Shown: positions 17,213 through 26,025, numbered from the stretch's first letter. The stretch: DNA of 64,000 nucleotides from FEN-987 sp964598845 (GCA_964598845.1 CAZRDM010000004.1:62001-126000); one strand, 5' to 3'. The notes: a model not told the origin generated them from the sequence alone. A program made the numbers and translations.

Positions 17213-19228
17213 TTGACTGAGCCACACCGGTTGACCTACGATCTAATGCCCACTCTCACTGCTCTGATAATTTATCTTGTCCTTTCGGGTTTCGCCACAG
17301 TATTTCTATATGGAATCTACAGGCGGTTGCGTGCATACTTCAGAAGGAGTCAACCAAGATTCGATCTCGTCTCCCATCGTGTCTTGAGAACATTATCGAA
17401 TGCCTTCGCCCAACGCAAGGTTATGAAGAGGCCCTTCCCTGGATTAATGCATCTGCTGATTTACGCGGGAATGGTGGTGCTTCTCATAGGGACCACGCTG
17501 GTTTTTCTGGAAAACGATATCTGGGAAACGTTCTTTCACAGTAAGATCCTAGTCGGCAGTTTCTACCTATTCTACGAACTTATCCTCGACGCCTTCGGTC
17601 TTCTAGCGATAGCTGGCTTGCTCATCGCCATCTATAGAAGAACATTTTCCAGACCGCCAAACTTGCCAACATCGCGAGATGACGTCTATATCTTCTCACT
17701 ACTTCTCACAATACTGTTCACAGGATACCTGATGGAGGGCATACGCCTTGCAGTCGACAAACCTCTATGGGCGCCTTGGTCGTTCGTAGGTTATCAAATA
17801 GCGCGTTTTCTGGAAAGTAGGGGATTCGATGGCCAGACCGCGATCAGTCTTTACAGGGGGTTATGGTGGTTTCATGCGCTTCTTGCGTTCGCAGGGGTAG
17901 CGAGCATTCCCTACACCAAACTGTTCCACATAGTCACTTCCCCCTTGAACGCGCTCTTCCTCCACTCAAGACCCGTCGGTCAACTGAGTACTCCCTTCGA
18001 CCTCAGACAACTCCTGGAAACCGGTAACTTCGATGTGAAAGTTGGAGCCGCAAGCATCGCTGATTTCTCTTGGCAGCAGAGACTCTCCTTCGACTCGTGC
18101 ACTTCATGTGGGCGATGCACGAATGCATGTCCAGCTACAGCTAGCGGCACACTTCTCTCGCCGATGCATCTGGTACTCAAGCTCAGAGACGTTATGTTAT
18201 CCAACTGGAAATCCGAGAGCATAGGGAACTTGATCGGTGAACTGGTGGATCCTGAAGAGCTTTGGGCGTGCACAACTTGTAGGGCCTGTGTCCACGAGTG
18301 TCCGGTCCTCATCGACCATATCGACGTGATTGTGGACATGCGACGACACATCGTCACTGAAGGAAAGCTTGACCGAGGAAAGAAGGATCTATTGATGAAT
18401 CTCAACAATGTTGCGAATCCATACGGCCTGCCTCAAGCCGATCGATTGAAATGGGCAATCGGTCTTGACGTAAAGACAGTCAAAGAACAACCTGAGTTCG
18501 ATGTCCTCTATTGGGTTGGATGCGCTGGTTCATACGACCCTAGGAATCAGAAGGTTTCGAGATCAATTGTAAAGATCCTGCACGCTGCAAAGGTTCCCTT
18601 CGCTGTTCTTGGGAATGAAGAGAGATGCAGCTGCGAAGTCGCGAGGCGTATAGGGGAGGAGGGACGTTTTCAGCAGGTTGCCCTAGAATTGGTGGAGCTT
18701 TTCAAGAGATACAACGTGAAGTTGGTTCTCACACAGTGTCCGCACTGCCTTAACACCTTCAAGAATGAGTATCCAGAGTTCGGTGCCGCTTTTCAGATCG
18801 TCCACCACTCGCAGTTCATCGATCAGCTCATAAGATCTGGAAAACTGAAGGTCAAGGAGGGAGCTGAAAAAGTCGTAACGTTTCACGATCCATGCTATCT
18901 CGGAAGATACAGCGGAACGTACGATGAGCCAAGAAAGGTCATATCGTCTCTCGGTCCAATAACACTCAAAGAAATGCCACGTTCCCGCGAGGACAGTTTC
19001 TGCTGCGGAGGCGGAGGAGCAAATTTCTGGTATAAGATCGAACAGAAAAGGAAGGCAAGTGCCATTCGCTTCGATGAAGCTCAGCGGTTGAATCCTGACA
19101 TCTTAGCAACTGCTTGTCCTTTCTGTACGTCAATGTTTGAAGACGCGTTAGCCTCTAAGGAGACCCCAAGCTCCATCGCTCTGAGAGACATCGCAGAACT
19201 TGTCGCAGATCTGGTTGAATCGTCCTAG
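17213..19228 (+). CDS. Membrane-bound Etf:quinone oxidoreductase (EMO/HdrD-like Fe-S protein)
   Basis: A 671-residue protein. The first about 250 residues hold several hydrophobic helices like a NarI/b-type cytochrome domain. Two ferredoxin motifs follow at about 295 (CTSCGRCTNACP) and 352 (CTTCRACVHECP), then two CCG-type domains (CHDPCYLGR region preceded by CSCEVARR; FCCGGGGANFW near 595). This is the layout of the membrane Etf oxidoreductase that takes electrons from EtfAB to menaquinone. EtfB and EtfA follow immediately, which supports that role. The start is TTG 17213. It should connect amino acid or acyl-CoA oxidation to the membrane quinone pool. Confidence 0.85.
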   Translation: MTEPHRLTYDLMPTLTALIIYLVLSGFATVFLYGIYRRLRAYFRRSQPRFDLVSHRVLRTLSNAFAQRKVMKRPFPGLMHLLIYAGMVVLLIGTTLVFLENDIWETFFHSKILVGSFYLFYELILDAFGLLAIAGLLIAIYRRTFSRPPNLPTSRDDVYIFSLLLTILFTGYLMEGIRLAVDKPLWAPWSFVGYQIARFLESRGFDGQTAISLYRGLWWFHALLAFAGVASIPYTKLFHIVTSPLNALFLHSRPVGQLSTPFDLRQLLETGNFDVKVGAASIADFSWQQRLSFDSCTSCGRCTNACPATASGTLLSPMHLVLKLRDVMLSNWKSESIGNLIGELVDPEELWACTTCRACVHECPVLIDHIDVIVDMRRHIVTEGKLDRGKKDLLMNLNNVANPYGLPQADRLKWAIGLDVKTVKEQPEFDVLYWVGCAGSYDPRNQKVSRSIVKILHAAKVPFAVLGNEERCSCEVARRIGEEGRFQQVALELVELFKRYNVKLVLTQCPHCLNTFKNEYPEFGAAFQIVHHSQFIDQLIRSGKLKVKEGAEKVVTFHDPCYLGRYSGTYDEPRKVISSLGPITLKEMPRSREDSFCCGGGGANFWYKIEQKRKASAIRFDEAQRLNPDILATACPFCTSMFEDALASKETPSSIALRDIAELVADLVESS

Positions 19229-19280
19229 CTTTTATTAGGTCAGAGTCGTGTCGAGAAGGCAATTTGCACAGTGAAAGCTG

Positions 19281-20075
19281 ATGGTTAAAGTCATAGTATT
19301 CGTGAAGCAGGTGTTTCAGAGTTCTGAATTGAGGGTAGATAGAGCGACAAAGACGATAAACACTCAAGGTGTTCCGCGGGTTATCAGCGAAACAGACAAG
19401 AACGCCGTTGAGGAGGCAGTAAAAATAAAGGAGAAGCATGGCGGCAAGGTTACTGCGGTTACGATGGGTCCTCCTGAGGCCAAGGAGGCGCTCAGGGAAG
19501 CGCTGGCCATGGGGGTTGATGAAGGGTATCTAATCAGCGACCCACTGTTTGAGGGATCCGACGCGCATGCCACCGCAAATGTGTTGGCCGCCGCAATTAC
19601 CAAGATACTCGATTATGATATGATTCTATGCGGAGCTTACTCGGAGGATTTGTTTGCATTTCAGGTTGGTCCAAGATTGGCAGACATCTGCAATCTGCCT
19701 CAGATCACTTACGCAACCAAAGTGGTCTTGGAAGGGACAAAGGTCGTTGTCGAGAGAGACCTTGAGAACGAACGTCAACTTGTCGAGAGCAAGTTGCCTT
19801 GTCTAATTACGGTTGTAAGAGAGATCAATGAGCCGCGATTGCCAACTTTGATGGCAATAATGGCCGCATCCAAGAAGCCCATGACTACTTGGACTGCTGC
19901 CGACCTCAACCTCGGGGAGGACGAGTTGGGCTTCAAAGGTTCACTAGTTAAAGTTCTCCGAAGTACCGTATCCGTGGGAGAGAGAAAGCGAATCATGTTA
20001 CAAGGTGATGTCAAGGAGATTTCCCCGAGACTTGTCAAAGCTCTTTCGGAAGAAGGCGTTCTGAAGGCGAGCTGA
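19281..20075 (+). CDS. etfB: Electron transfer flavoprotein beta subunit
   Basis: A 264-residue EtfB. It begins VKVIVFVKQVFQ, the usual first strand, with KTINTQGVPRVISETDKNAVEEA as the EtfB N-terminal hallmark. A DGNTAQVGP-like segment appears as FAFQVGPRLADICN, and the recognition-loop region ends MAIMAASKKP. EtfB binds AMP or FAD and docks acyl-CoA or amino acid dehydrogenases. It starts 52 bp after the EMO gene and ends 3 bp before etfA, so all three are probably one operon. Confidence 0.93.
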   Translation: MVKVIVFVKQVFQSSELRVDRATKTINTQGVPRVISETDKNAVEEAVKIKEKHGGKVTAVTMGPPEAKEALREALAMGVDEGYLISDPLFEGSDAHATANVLAAAITKILDYDMILCGAYSEDLFAFQVGPRLADICNLPQITYATKVVLEGTKVVVERDLENERQLVESKLPCLITVVREINEPRLPTLMAIMAASKKPMTTWTAADLNLGEDELGFKGSLVKVLRSTVSVGERKRIMLQGDVKEISPRLVKALSEEGVLKAS

Positions 20076-20078
20076 ATC

Positions 20079-21056
20079 ATGTGGGAAGAATTCAAAGGCG
20101 TATGGGTTTTTTCTAACAATCCTCAACTGACATTCGAATTGTTGGGGAAGGGCAGAACCTTAGCGGACCAACTGGACACTGAACTTACTGCAGTCGTCGT
20201 AGGCTCCGGGGAGGACCCAGAGAGCTATGTTCAACGTGGGGCTGACAGGGTCCTCCTACTCGCTGACCCAATCCTAACCGCCTTTCAGGTCGACACGCAC
20301 ACAGGTGCATTGGCCGCCTTGGCGAGTGAGCACAAGCCTGACATCATCTTGATTGGTGCGACCCGAGACGGTTTGGAATTCGCTCCACGCCTTGCGGAAC
20401 GATTGAAGACTGGTTGCGCAACCGAAGTAATCCGCATCGAGCTCGACTCTGAGAAGAAGTTCATGCTGATGGACAGAGTTACCTGTGGCGGCAACATCGT
20501 GGAAACTCACATCTCTAGGTCAAAGCCCCAGATTGCAACAATCCCAAAAGGCCTATTTTCGCCTCTGCCCGCAGATCAGTCTCGGAAGGGCGAGGTCATT
20601 AGGATTGAACCTAAGATAATGCCACCAAACACTCAGCTCCTAGAAAGACGTTCTAAGATGGCTAAAGGTGTCAAGCTGGCCGAAGCGCCGATAATAGTTT
20701 CTTTCGGACGCGGTGTGAAAAAGAAGGAGGATATCGCAATCATTGAACAGCTTTCCGAAGCCTTGGGTGGAGTGATCGGTTGCTCTAGACCTGTGGCTGA
20801 AGATCTTGGCTGGCTTCCGGAAGAGCAGTACATCGGGCTGTCGGGTCAGAAGGTCAACCCGAAGTTGTATGTTGCATGCGGAATTTCGGGGCAGATTCAG
20901 CACCTAACAGGGATTAGGAATAGTAGGATAATTGTAGCCATCAACAATGATCCCAAGGCTCCAATCTTTGAGTTCAGCGATTATGGCGTTGTCGCCGACC
21001 TCTACGAAATACTTCCTTTACTGACAGATGCAGTGAAACAGATGAAGCGAGAATAG
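20079..21056 (+). CDS. etfA: Electron transfer flavoprotein alpha subunit
   Basis: A 325-residue EtfA. The C-terminal FAD domain is clear: VSFGRGVKKKED, GCSRPVAEDLGWLPEEQYIGLSGQ, VNPKLYVACGISGQIQHLTG and INNDPKAPIFEFSDYGVVAD. It forms a heterodimer with the EtfB encoded 3 bp upstream and hands electrons to the membrane Fe-S protein of the same operon. The dehydrogenase partners are not in this operon. Confidence 0.95.
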   Translation: MWEEFKGVWVFSNNPQLTFELLGKGRTLADQLDTELTAVVVGSGEDPESYVQRGADRVLLLADPILTAFQVDTHTGALAALASEHKPDIILIGATRDGLEFAPRLAERLKTGCATEVIRIELDSEKKFMLMDRVTCGGNIVETHISRSKPQIATIPKGLFSPLPADQSRKGEVIRIEPKIMPPNTQLLERRSKMAKGVKLAEAPIIVSFGRGVKKKEDIAIIEQLSEALGGVIGCSRPVAEDLGWLPEEQYIGLSGQKVNPKLYVACGISGQIQHLTGIRNSRIIVAINNDPKAPIFEFSDYGVVADLYEILPLLTDAVKQMKRE

Positions 21057-21081
21057 CCGTTTCCGTCTATCCAGAGTCAGA

Positions 21082-21276
21082 TTACCAAGGTCTCTCCACG
21101 GGAAAGGCGGATCGTCTCCGAGGAGGGATCAGGCGGAGGCATGTGCCTTTGTGGTAAGATATCATCGAAATACTCTTGATCCTGAACTTCGACTTGATTT
21201 TCTTGTATGGTACTCCGGATCTAATCATCCTATCGATCTGCTTCCTCGCTCTATGATTGCAGAGAATACAAGCCAT
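21082..21276 (-). CDS. Small CxxC/HTH-like protein
   Basis: A 64-residue basic protein from ATG 21276 (GTG 21285 is also in frame). It starts MACILCNHRARKQIDRMIRSG, then a helix-turn-helix-like stretch YKKIKSKFRIKSISMISYH ending with a His and a Cys. This C-x-x-C-N-H...I-D...G...S...H plan is known in small archaeal/bacterial DNA-binding-like proteins. Function is unknown. It is an isolated minus-strand gene between etfA and the flavoprotein gene. A 10-bp motif shared with three other promoters lies 47 bp upstream (21323-21332). Confidence 0.45.
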   Translation of the reverse strand: MACILCNHRARKQIDRMIRSGVPYKKIKSKFRIKSISMISYHKGTCLRLIPPRRRSAFPVERPW

Positions 21277-21379
21277 CGAACTCACTGACCCAACGATGGC
21301 TTTCGGTCAATTGGGGCCATCACGTTTGCGGAGAGACGTTTCTTTATGTATTAATTTGTCGGTAGACCGTCTCGCAAAC

Positions 21380-22699
21380 CTAATCGCGAAATTCTCCATA
21401 TTGATCGCTACTCGTAAGGAGCAATGAGGGAAACGAGAGGACGGACGCGGATAGAATCGTGATGAAGAACCTTGGATCGCGAGCCAGTGATAACATTGTT
21501 TTGCCTTGGAAGTCAATGTCCGCCGCCCTATTGAGAATTTCTTCAGCCTCTAGTTGATGAGCTATTCTGAAGATCCGGTCGAATTGCTCGTCAGATAATC
21601 TATAGAGCAATCTGCGTAGCCACGTCATCGCATGAAGATCGAATCCTATTAGTTGGCGCCATGCCTTTTCGTAACCGCTGAGTTGTGCGGAAGATGTGTC
21701 GCCTTTCAGGGCTGCCCTCGCCGCAGTCTCTCCAGCAATCTGTCCACATGCTAACCCAAATACAATGCCACCACCTGTCGTGGGCTTGACCTGTGAAGCT
21801 GCGTCCCCAACTGTGAGAATACCCTCAGCATACGTACGGGCTTTGGCTCCACTGATAGGTATGGGATGAAACATAGGGGCGGTGAGGAATCTCGTCCTCC
21901 TCAACTTCCCTGATACGATGGGGTGTTTCTTAATGAAGCGTTCAAGACACTGCCGAACATTGGTTCTACTACGTGCTGCTATTCCGATCTTAGCGGAGCC
22001 ATCTCGGCGTGGGATTATCCAACCGAAGAATCCCGGTGCATACTGTTGACCAAAGTAGACCTCTACGAAATTTTCGTTAACACCATTCAGATCTTCCGCA
22101 TAGAATTGAGCTGAATTCACAAGAAGTCTCGAATTCGGTTGAGGTAGTCCCGCACATCTTGAAATGGAACCTCCCACGCCGGCTGCATCGATCACCATCC
22201 TACAAGAGATCTCCCTTTGGTCGGAGCCTCTTATTCTCAAACGGATCCTACCATTGTCGGATCTACGAAAACCATCAACTGGAGATTCTAAATGCAGTCG
22301 GACTCCGCTTTTCGTGGCAATTGACGCAAGGTGTCTATCGAACTCTGCTCTGTTCAAGACCCAAGTTACCGGTTCATCTCTAAAGAGAGTGAGGGATTTG
22401 CCATTGGGGGCATACAACACTGCTCCCTTTACCTCGTTTTCAATAATTTCTCTTGGTATGCTCGGTGCGAAATGTTTGAAAGCCAATATGCCGACATGGC
22501 CTGAGCAGTGTGATGGTTCTCCGACAGTTTTATGGTCTTCAAGAACTGCCACCGAAATACCATTCTTCACCGCAGAGATGGCAGCAGCTGCGCCGCTGAC
22601 ACCACATCCAACTATGGCCAGGTCAACTGATTCTTGGAGCAAGATGTTTAACCGCGAGGGCTCAGTCTCCGCAATATGCGAGAGGATTGGAGATGACAA
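21380..22699 (-). CDS. Geranylgeranyl reductase-family FAD oxidoreductase
   Basis: A 439-residue flavoprotein: FAD dinucleotide fold VDLAIVGCGVSGAAAA at about 27, GEPSHCSGHVG, VIDAAGVGGSISR, and the second FAD motif ILTVGDAASQVKPTTGGG. This matches the GGR / digeranylgeranylglycerophospholipid reductase family, which saturates isoprenoid chains of archaeal lipids; FixC-like dehydrogenases are close relatives. About 25 residues precede the FAD fold, so the start may be an internal TTG. It is third in a minus-strand run after CDC48 and a small winged-helix gene. The EtfAB operon 320 bp away could supply electrons, but this is conjecture. Confidence 0.82.
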   Translation of the reverse strand: MSSPILSHIAETEPSRLNILLQESVDLAIVGCGVSGAAAAISAVKNGISVAVLEDHKTVGEPSHCSGHVGILAFKHFAPSIPREIIENEVKGAVLYAPNGKSLTLFRDEPVTWVLNRAEFDRHLASIATKSGVRLHLESPVDGFRRSDNGRIRLRIRGSDQREISCRMVIDAAGVGGSISRCAGLPQPNSRLLVNSAQFYAEDLNGVNENFVEVYFGQQYAPGFFGWIIPRRDGSAKIGIAARSRTNVRQCLERFIKKHPIVSGKLRRTRFLTAPMFHPIPISGAKARTYAEGILTVGDAASQVKPTTGGGIVFGLACGQIAGETAARAALKGDTSSAQLSGYEKAWRQLIGFDLHAMTWLRRLLYRLSDEQFDRIFRIAHQLEAEEILNRAADIDFQGKTMLSLARDPRFFITILSASVLSFPSLLLTSSDQYGEFRD

Positions 22700-22705
22700 A
22701 CTATC

Positions 22706-22942
22706 CTATTCGGTGTGCCGGTCGACGAGTTCTACGAGGCGCTTGCCTTTCGTTTGACGTGACACTCTTACAAGGCCGTTTAGTTCCAGTTTCATTAGGA
22801 TGCGGTTAAGCTCTCGAAAGCTTAGGTCTTCTTTGGAGTTCCGCATTTCCCTTAGCAGTTCATCATCGGTTAGTGGGCCTTTCCGTTTGATTGCGTCCAT
22901 AACGGAAAGATGCAGAGGCCTTGGGCCCCATACCTTCTCCAA
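22706..22942 (-). CDS. Small winged-helix DNA-binding protein
   Basis: A 78-residue protein with an HTH/winged-helix pattern: VMDAIKRKGPLTDDELLREM (helix and turn), FRELNRILMKLELNGLVRVSRQ (recognition helix and wing), ending KRLVELVD. It lies 27 bp downstream of the CDC48 stop and 6 bp upstream of the flavoprotein start, so it is co-transcribed with both. It may regulate this operon, whose promoter carries paired palindromes, but no direct evidence links them. Confidence 0.7.
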   Translation of the reverse strand: MEKVWGPRPLHLSVMDAIKRKGPLTDDELLREMRNSKEDLSFRELNRILMKLELNGLVRVSRQTKGKRLVELVDRHTE

Positions 22943-22969
22943 CTACGTTGGCACCGACAGTTCTTTGCG

Positions 22970-25150
22970 CTAAGCCACGGGTGTGGGTGCCGCGGCTCGT
23001 TCTCTCCTAAGTCGCTTGGCGAATTTCTGGTACCAGGCATCGTCCTCTACGCTTATGCTTGGCCCGATCCTTTCCATGGCCGCTTCGAAGTCGCGTCTTG
23101 TGACGTCGGATGCATCGATATCTTCTCTTAGAGCGTTCATAGCTGCTTCACGGCAAATTGCCTCGATGTCAGCGCCCGAGTATCCTTGAGCTTTTCGCGA
23201 CAACTCGTCAAGGTCAACGTCCCTAGACAGAGGCATCGAACGTGCGTGAATCTTGAAGATCTCTTTGAGCGATTCAAAGTCCGGCGCAGGAACATAGATC
23301 AGTCGGTCGAATCTTCCCGGCCTCAGGACGGCTGGATCGAGAATGTCAGGTCGATTTGTTGCAGCGATTACGAGTACGTTCTGCAGCGTCTCAATGCCGT
23401 CGATTTCGGTCAGGAGCTGACTTATGACGCGTTCACTGGCACCGGAGTCGGCGTATCCAAGCCCCCGTTTCGGAACGATTGCGTCCAATTCGTCAAAGAA
23501 TATTATTGCAGGCGCTGCTGTGCGACCTTTCCGGAATACCTCCCGTATCGCCTTCTCAGATTCGCCGACCCATTTGGAGAATATTTCCGGTCCCTTTATC
23601 GAGATGAAGTTAGCCTCGCTTTCGGTTGCTACCGCTCGGGCTAGGAGTGTCTTGCCGCATCCTGGAGGCCCGAACAGGAGGACACCTCGTGGAGGCTTAA
23701 TGCCCATCTTCTTGAAGACATCGGGTTTCTTGAGAGGCCATTCCACCGATTCCATAAGCTCCTGCTTGACTTGTTTCAGGCCTCCTATTTCGTCCCAGTG
23801 AACCTGCGGGACCTCAACGTACACTTCTCGCATGGCCGTCGGTGTTATCTCACGATAGGCTGAGAGGAAGTCATCCATCTTGACGACCATCTTCTCGAGC
23901 ACCTCGGGCGGAATGCGTTCCTCTTCCAAGTTGATTTCGGGTATGTAGCGTCTCAGCGCCTTCATGGCTGCTTCTCGGCAGAGAGATGCTATGTCAGCGC
24001 CGGTGTAACCATGGGTTATGTCTGCCAGCTTCTTGAGATCGACATCCTCACCTAAGGGCATGTTCCTTGTGTGGATCTGGAGAACTTCGAATCGTCCCCC
24101 CTTATCCGGTACCCCGATCTCTATTTCTCTGTCAAACCGTCCTGGTCTCCGCAGCGCAGGATCTATCGCATTGGGTCTATTTGTGGCTCCAATGACTATG
24201 ATATTTCCCCGAGAACCCATTCCATCCATTAGAGAAAGAAGCTGAGCGACGACGCGGCGTTCAACTTCTCCTGTAACTTCCTCACGTTTGGGAGCAATGG
24301 CGTCCATTTCGTCAATGAATATGATACTTGGAGAGGTTTCCTGAGCTTTCTGGAATATCTCACGTAATCGCGCCTCGGACTCACCGTAGAACTTCGACAT
24401 GATCTCAGGCCCGGAGATTACGTAGAAGTTGGCGTCAGACTCATTTGCAACGCCCTTGGCTAGCAGCGTCTTTCCGCATCCGGGTGGTCCGTACAGGAAT
24501 ACTCCTCGCGGTGGTTCTATGCCAAGTCGTTGGAAGAGTTCTGGGTGCCTCAGAGGAAGTTCAACCATTTCACGTATGCGTTGAATCTCCTCGTGCAGTC
24601 CACCTATGTCCTCATAGGTGACTATCGGTATGCCTTTCTTCTCTGGAGTGGGTTCACTCAGAACCTGAACATGACTCGTCTCCGTTATTTTGACAGGGCC
24701 GTGAGGTCGTGTCCTTGTGACTATCAGCGGGACGGCGCTACCGAAAATTGAGAGCAGCGTCATATCCCCTTCGATGAACGGCATGTCCATGAAGCGTCGT
24801 TTCACGAAGCTTACGAACTCTTCGTCCACGCTCAAGCGCACATCCGTCGGCGCGAAGACAATTGCCTGAGCCTCTTTGACATCCGCCTTCCTTACTACGA
24901 CGTATTCATTGAGAGCTACACCTGCATTTCTTCGTATGAGTCCATCCATGCGAATTATTTCTTGACCTTGATCTTCAGCATACGCTGGCCAAGCCACAGC
25001 AACAGTCATTTTCTTTCCATGTATCTCAACGAAATCTCCAGCGGTTATGCCCAGTCTCTGCATTGTTTCATTGTCAATACGGACTTTTCCGTGTCCTACG
25101 TCACGTTGTCTCGCGTCAGCAACTCTCAAAGAAGATTCTCGGCTACTCAT
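22970..25150 (-). CDS. cdc48: CDC48/VCP-type AAA+ ATPase
   Basis: A 726-residue protein with an N-terminal double-psi-barrel/CDC48 domain (1-180) and two AAA modules. Walker A GPPGCGKTLLAKG is at about 226 and GPPGCGKTLLARA at about 500; Walker B is IIFIDEMDAI and IIFFDELDAI. Arg-finger regions follow (RRPGRFDREIE; RPGRFDRLIY). It is a hexameric unfoldase that extracts and feeds substrates to the proteasome. The C-terminus ends AAAPTPVA rather than an obvious HbYX motif. It heads a minus-strand operon with a winged-helix gene and a lipid-reductase-like flavoprotein. A 46-codon ORF upstream overlaps its ATG. Confidence 0.97.
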   Translation of the reverse strand: MSSRESSLRVADARQRDVGHGKVRIDNETMQRLGITAGDFVEIHGKKMTVAVAWPAYAEDQGQEIIRMDGLIRRNAGVALNEYVVVRKADVKEAQAIVFAPTDVRLSVDEEFVSFVKRRFMDMPFIEGDMTLLSIFGSAVPLIVTRTRPHGPVKITETSHVQVLSEPTPEKKGIPIVTYEDIGGLHEEIQRIREMVELPLRHPELFQRLGIEPPRGVFLYGPPGCGKTLLAKGVANESDANFYVISGPEIMSKFYGESEARLREIFQKAQETSPSIIFIDEMDAIAPKREEVTGEVERRVVAQLLSLMDGMGSRGNIIVIGATNRPNAIDPALRRPGRFDREIEIGVPDKGGRFEVLQIHTRNMPLGEDVDLKKLADITHGYTGADIASLCREAAMKALRRYIPEINLEEERIPPEVLEKMVVKMDDFLSAYREITPTAMREVYVEVPQVHWDEIGGLKQVKQELMESVEWPLKKPDVFKKMGIKPPRGVLLFGPPGCGKTLLARAVATESEANFISIKGPEIFSKWVGESEKAIREVFRKGRTAAPAIIFFDELDAIVPKRGLGYADSGASERVISQLLTEIDGIETLQNVLVIAATNRPDILDPAVLRPGRFDRLIYVPAPDFESLKEIFKIHARSMPLSRDVDLDELSRKAQGYSGADIEAICREAAMNALREDIDASDVTRRDFEAAMERIGPSISVEDDAWYQKFAKRLRRERAAAPTPVA

Positions 25151-25287
25151 GTTCTATGCTCCTCGAGACAGTTTGCTACCACGACTGGCGCGGCTGACAA
25201 GCTGATAGGTGCTATTAAGATTGCTTTTATGCAGCGCTCGTCCAGTTTATCCCTTCCAGTGAGCTCTTTGGAAACTGCTCTCTTCAT
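25147..25287 (-). CDS. Possible 46-residue leader ORF upstream of cdc48
   Basis: From ATG 25287 an open frame of 46 codons ends with TGA overlapping the cdc48 ATG (ATGA arrangement at 25150-25147). It starts about 23 nt below the expected transcription start of the TATA box at 25332-25341. The peptide has a basic N-half and a small hydrophobic stretch AILIAPISLSAAPVVVA. No homologue is recognised. A second AT-rich box (GCATAAAAGC, about 25227-25236) could instead drive cdc48 directly, in which case this frame is untranslated leader. Confidence 0.35.
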   Translation of the reverse strand: MKRAVSKELTGRDKLDERCIKAILIAPISLSAAPVVVANCLEEHRT

Positions 25288-25310
25288 GCCATCTCAGATC
25301 CGGTAAATTT

Positions 25311-25356
25311 GTTACTGGCGGTAACTGAGACGCTTATAAGTGTTACTTAAGGTAAC
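25311..25356 (-). promoter_or_regulatory. Paired palindromic operators around a TATA box
   Basis: Two 15-bp palindromes, both GTTACT-NNN-GGTAAC, lie at 25311-25325 and 25342-25356. Their centres are 31 bp apart, about three helical turns. The TATA-like CTTATAAG (25333-25340) sits between them. The arrangement is what a dimeric regulator binding both sides of TATA would need. It governs the cdc48 operon on the minus strand, since the other side runs into the end of the aEF-1beta gene. Confidence 0.6.
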
Positions 25357-25363
25357 AGAAATC

Positions 25364-25633
25364 CTAGAACCTTCCGACTCTGAGGACTTGGATCTCGCTC
25401 ACTAAGTCAACAGCGCGCATAGCTTCCTCGACTTGATCCATCTTGCCTTCAGCATCCTCAGGCAAGACGACATGGGCTATGAGAGCAACCAGTCCAAATG
25501 CAACTGGTTCTTCCTCGAATCTTTGAACTTTGGATCCGGCTGGTAGGGACTTCTCAATCTTCGCCTTCAGGACGTTTAGATCTATGTTCGTGTCATTTGG
25601 GAAAATCTTGATAGAGGCTAACACTTTGGCCAA
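25364..25633 (-). CDS. ef1B: Translation elongation factor aEF-1beta
   Basis: An 89-residue protein matching archaeal EF-1beta, the nucleotide exchange factor for aEF-1A. It has the alpha-beta sandwich pattern VLASIKIFPNDTNID, VQRFEEEPVAFGLVALIAHVV and the C-terminal VEEAMRAVDLVSEIQVLRVGRF. Full length for the family. It follows the zinc-ribbon gene by 24 bp on the same strand, an order commonly seen in archaea. Confidence 0.95.
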   Translation of the reverse strand: MAKVLASIKIFPNDTNIDLNVLKAKIEKSLPAGSKVQRFEEEPVAFGLVALIAHVVLPEDAEGKMDQVEEAMRAVDLVSEIQVLRVGRF

Positions 25634-25657
25634 TTGATTACAACCAGCGCATAATCT

Positions 25658-25819
25658 TCATGGGCCTGTAAAACCGCATTTTACGCATCGGTAAGGTCGC
25701 CCGAACATGCGACACCTCTCACAACGCCAGATTGCCACCTCACCGCAATTCGGGCACGGAAACTTAACGGCTCCCTCTCCAGGGAGTATGGTCCTAGCAC
25801 ACCAAGTACAGGTTGGCAT
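25658..25819 (-). CDS. Small zinc-ribbon RNA-binding-type protein
   Basis: A 53-residue protein with four CxxC pairs: CTWC, CPNC, CERC and CVKC. This matches the archaeal two-zinc-finger micro-protein found beside aEF-1beta. ATG 25819 is chosen because the protein family starts here (MPTCTWC); an in-frame GTG at 25891 would add 24 unrelated residues and would lie too close to the TATA-like TTATAA near 25905. A role in RNA binding or translation is family knowledge, not visible here. Confidence 0.85.
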   Translation of the reverse strand: MPTCTWCARTILPGEGAVKFPCPNCGEVAIWRCERCRMFGRPYRCVKCGFTGP

Positions 25820-26025
25820 GCGTATGATTTTCTCGCTTGCTACAGTTGCCGTTGTGCTCAATTGCCGACACTCCCAAAGCCTCACACGCACCGTTCTGAT
25901 GGTTATAAATTGATTGCTACCTGCGTGTCTCCTAGCAGCTGCGGTGTAAGTTGCCGCGAATGACCGACAAATTCAAACGAGGCCGGCCTATTCTGAAAAC
26001 AACAACTCCAGCTTAGGGGAACAGT

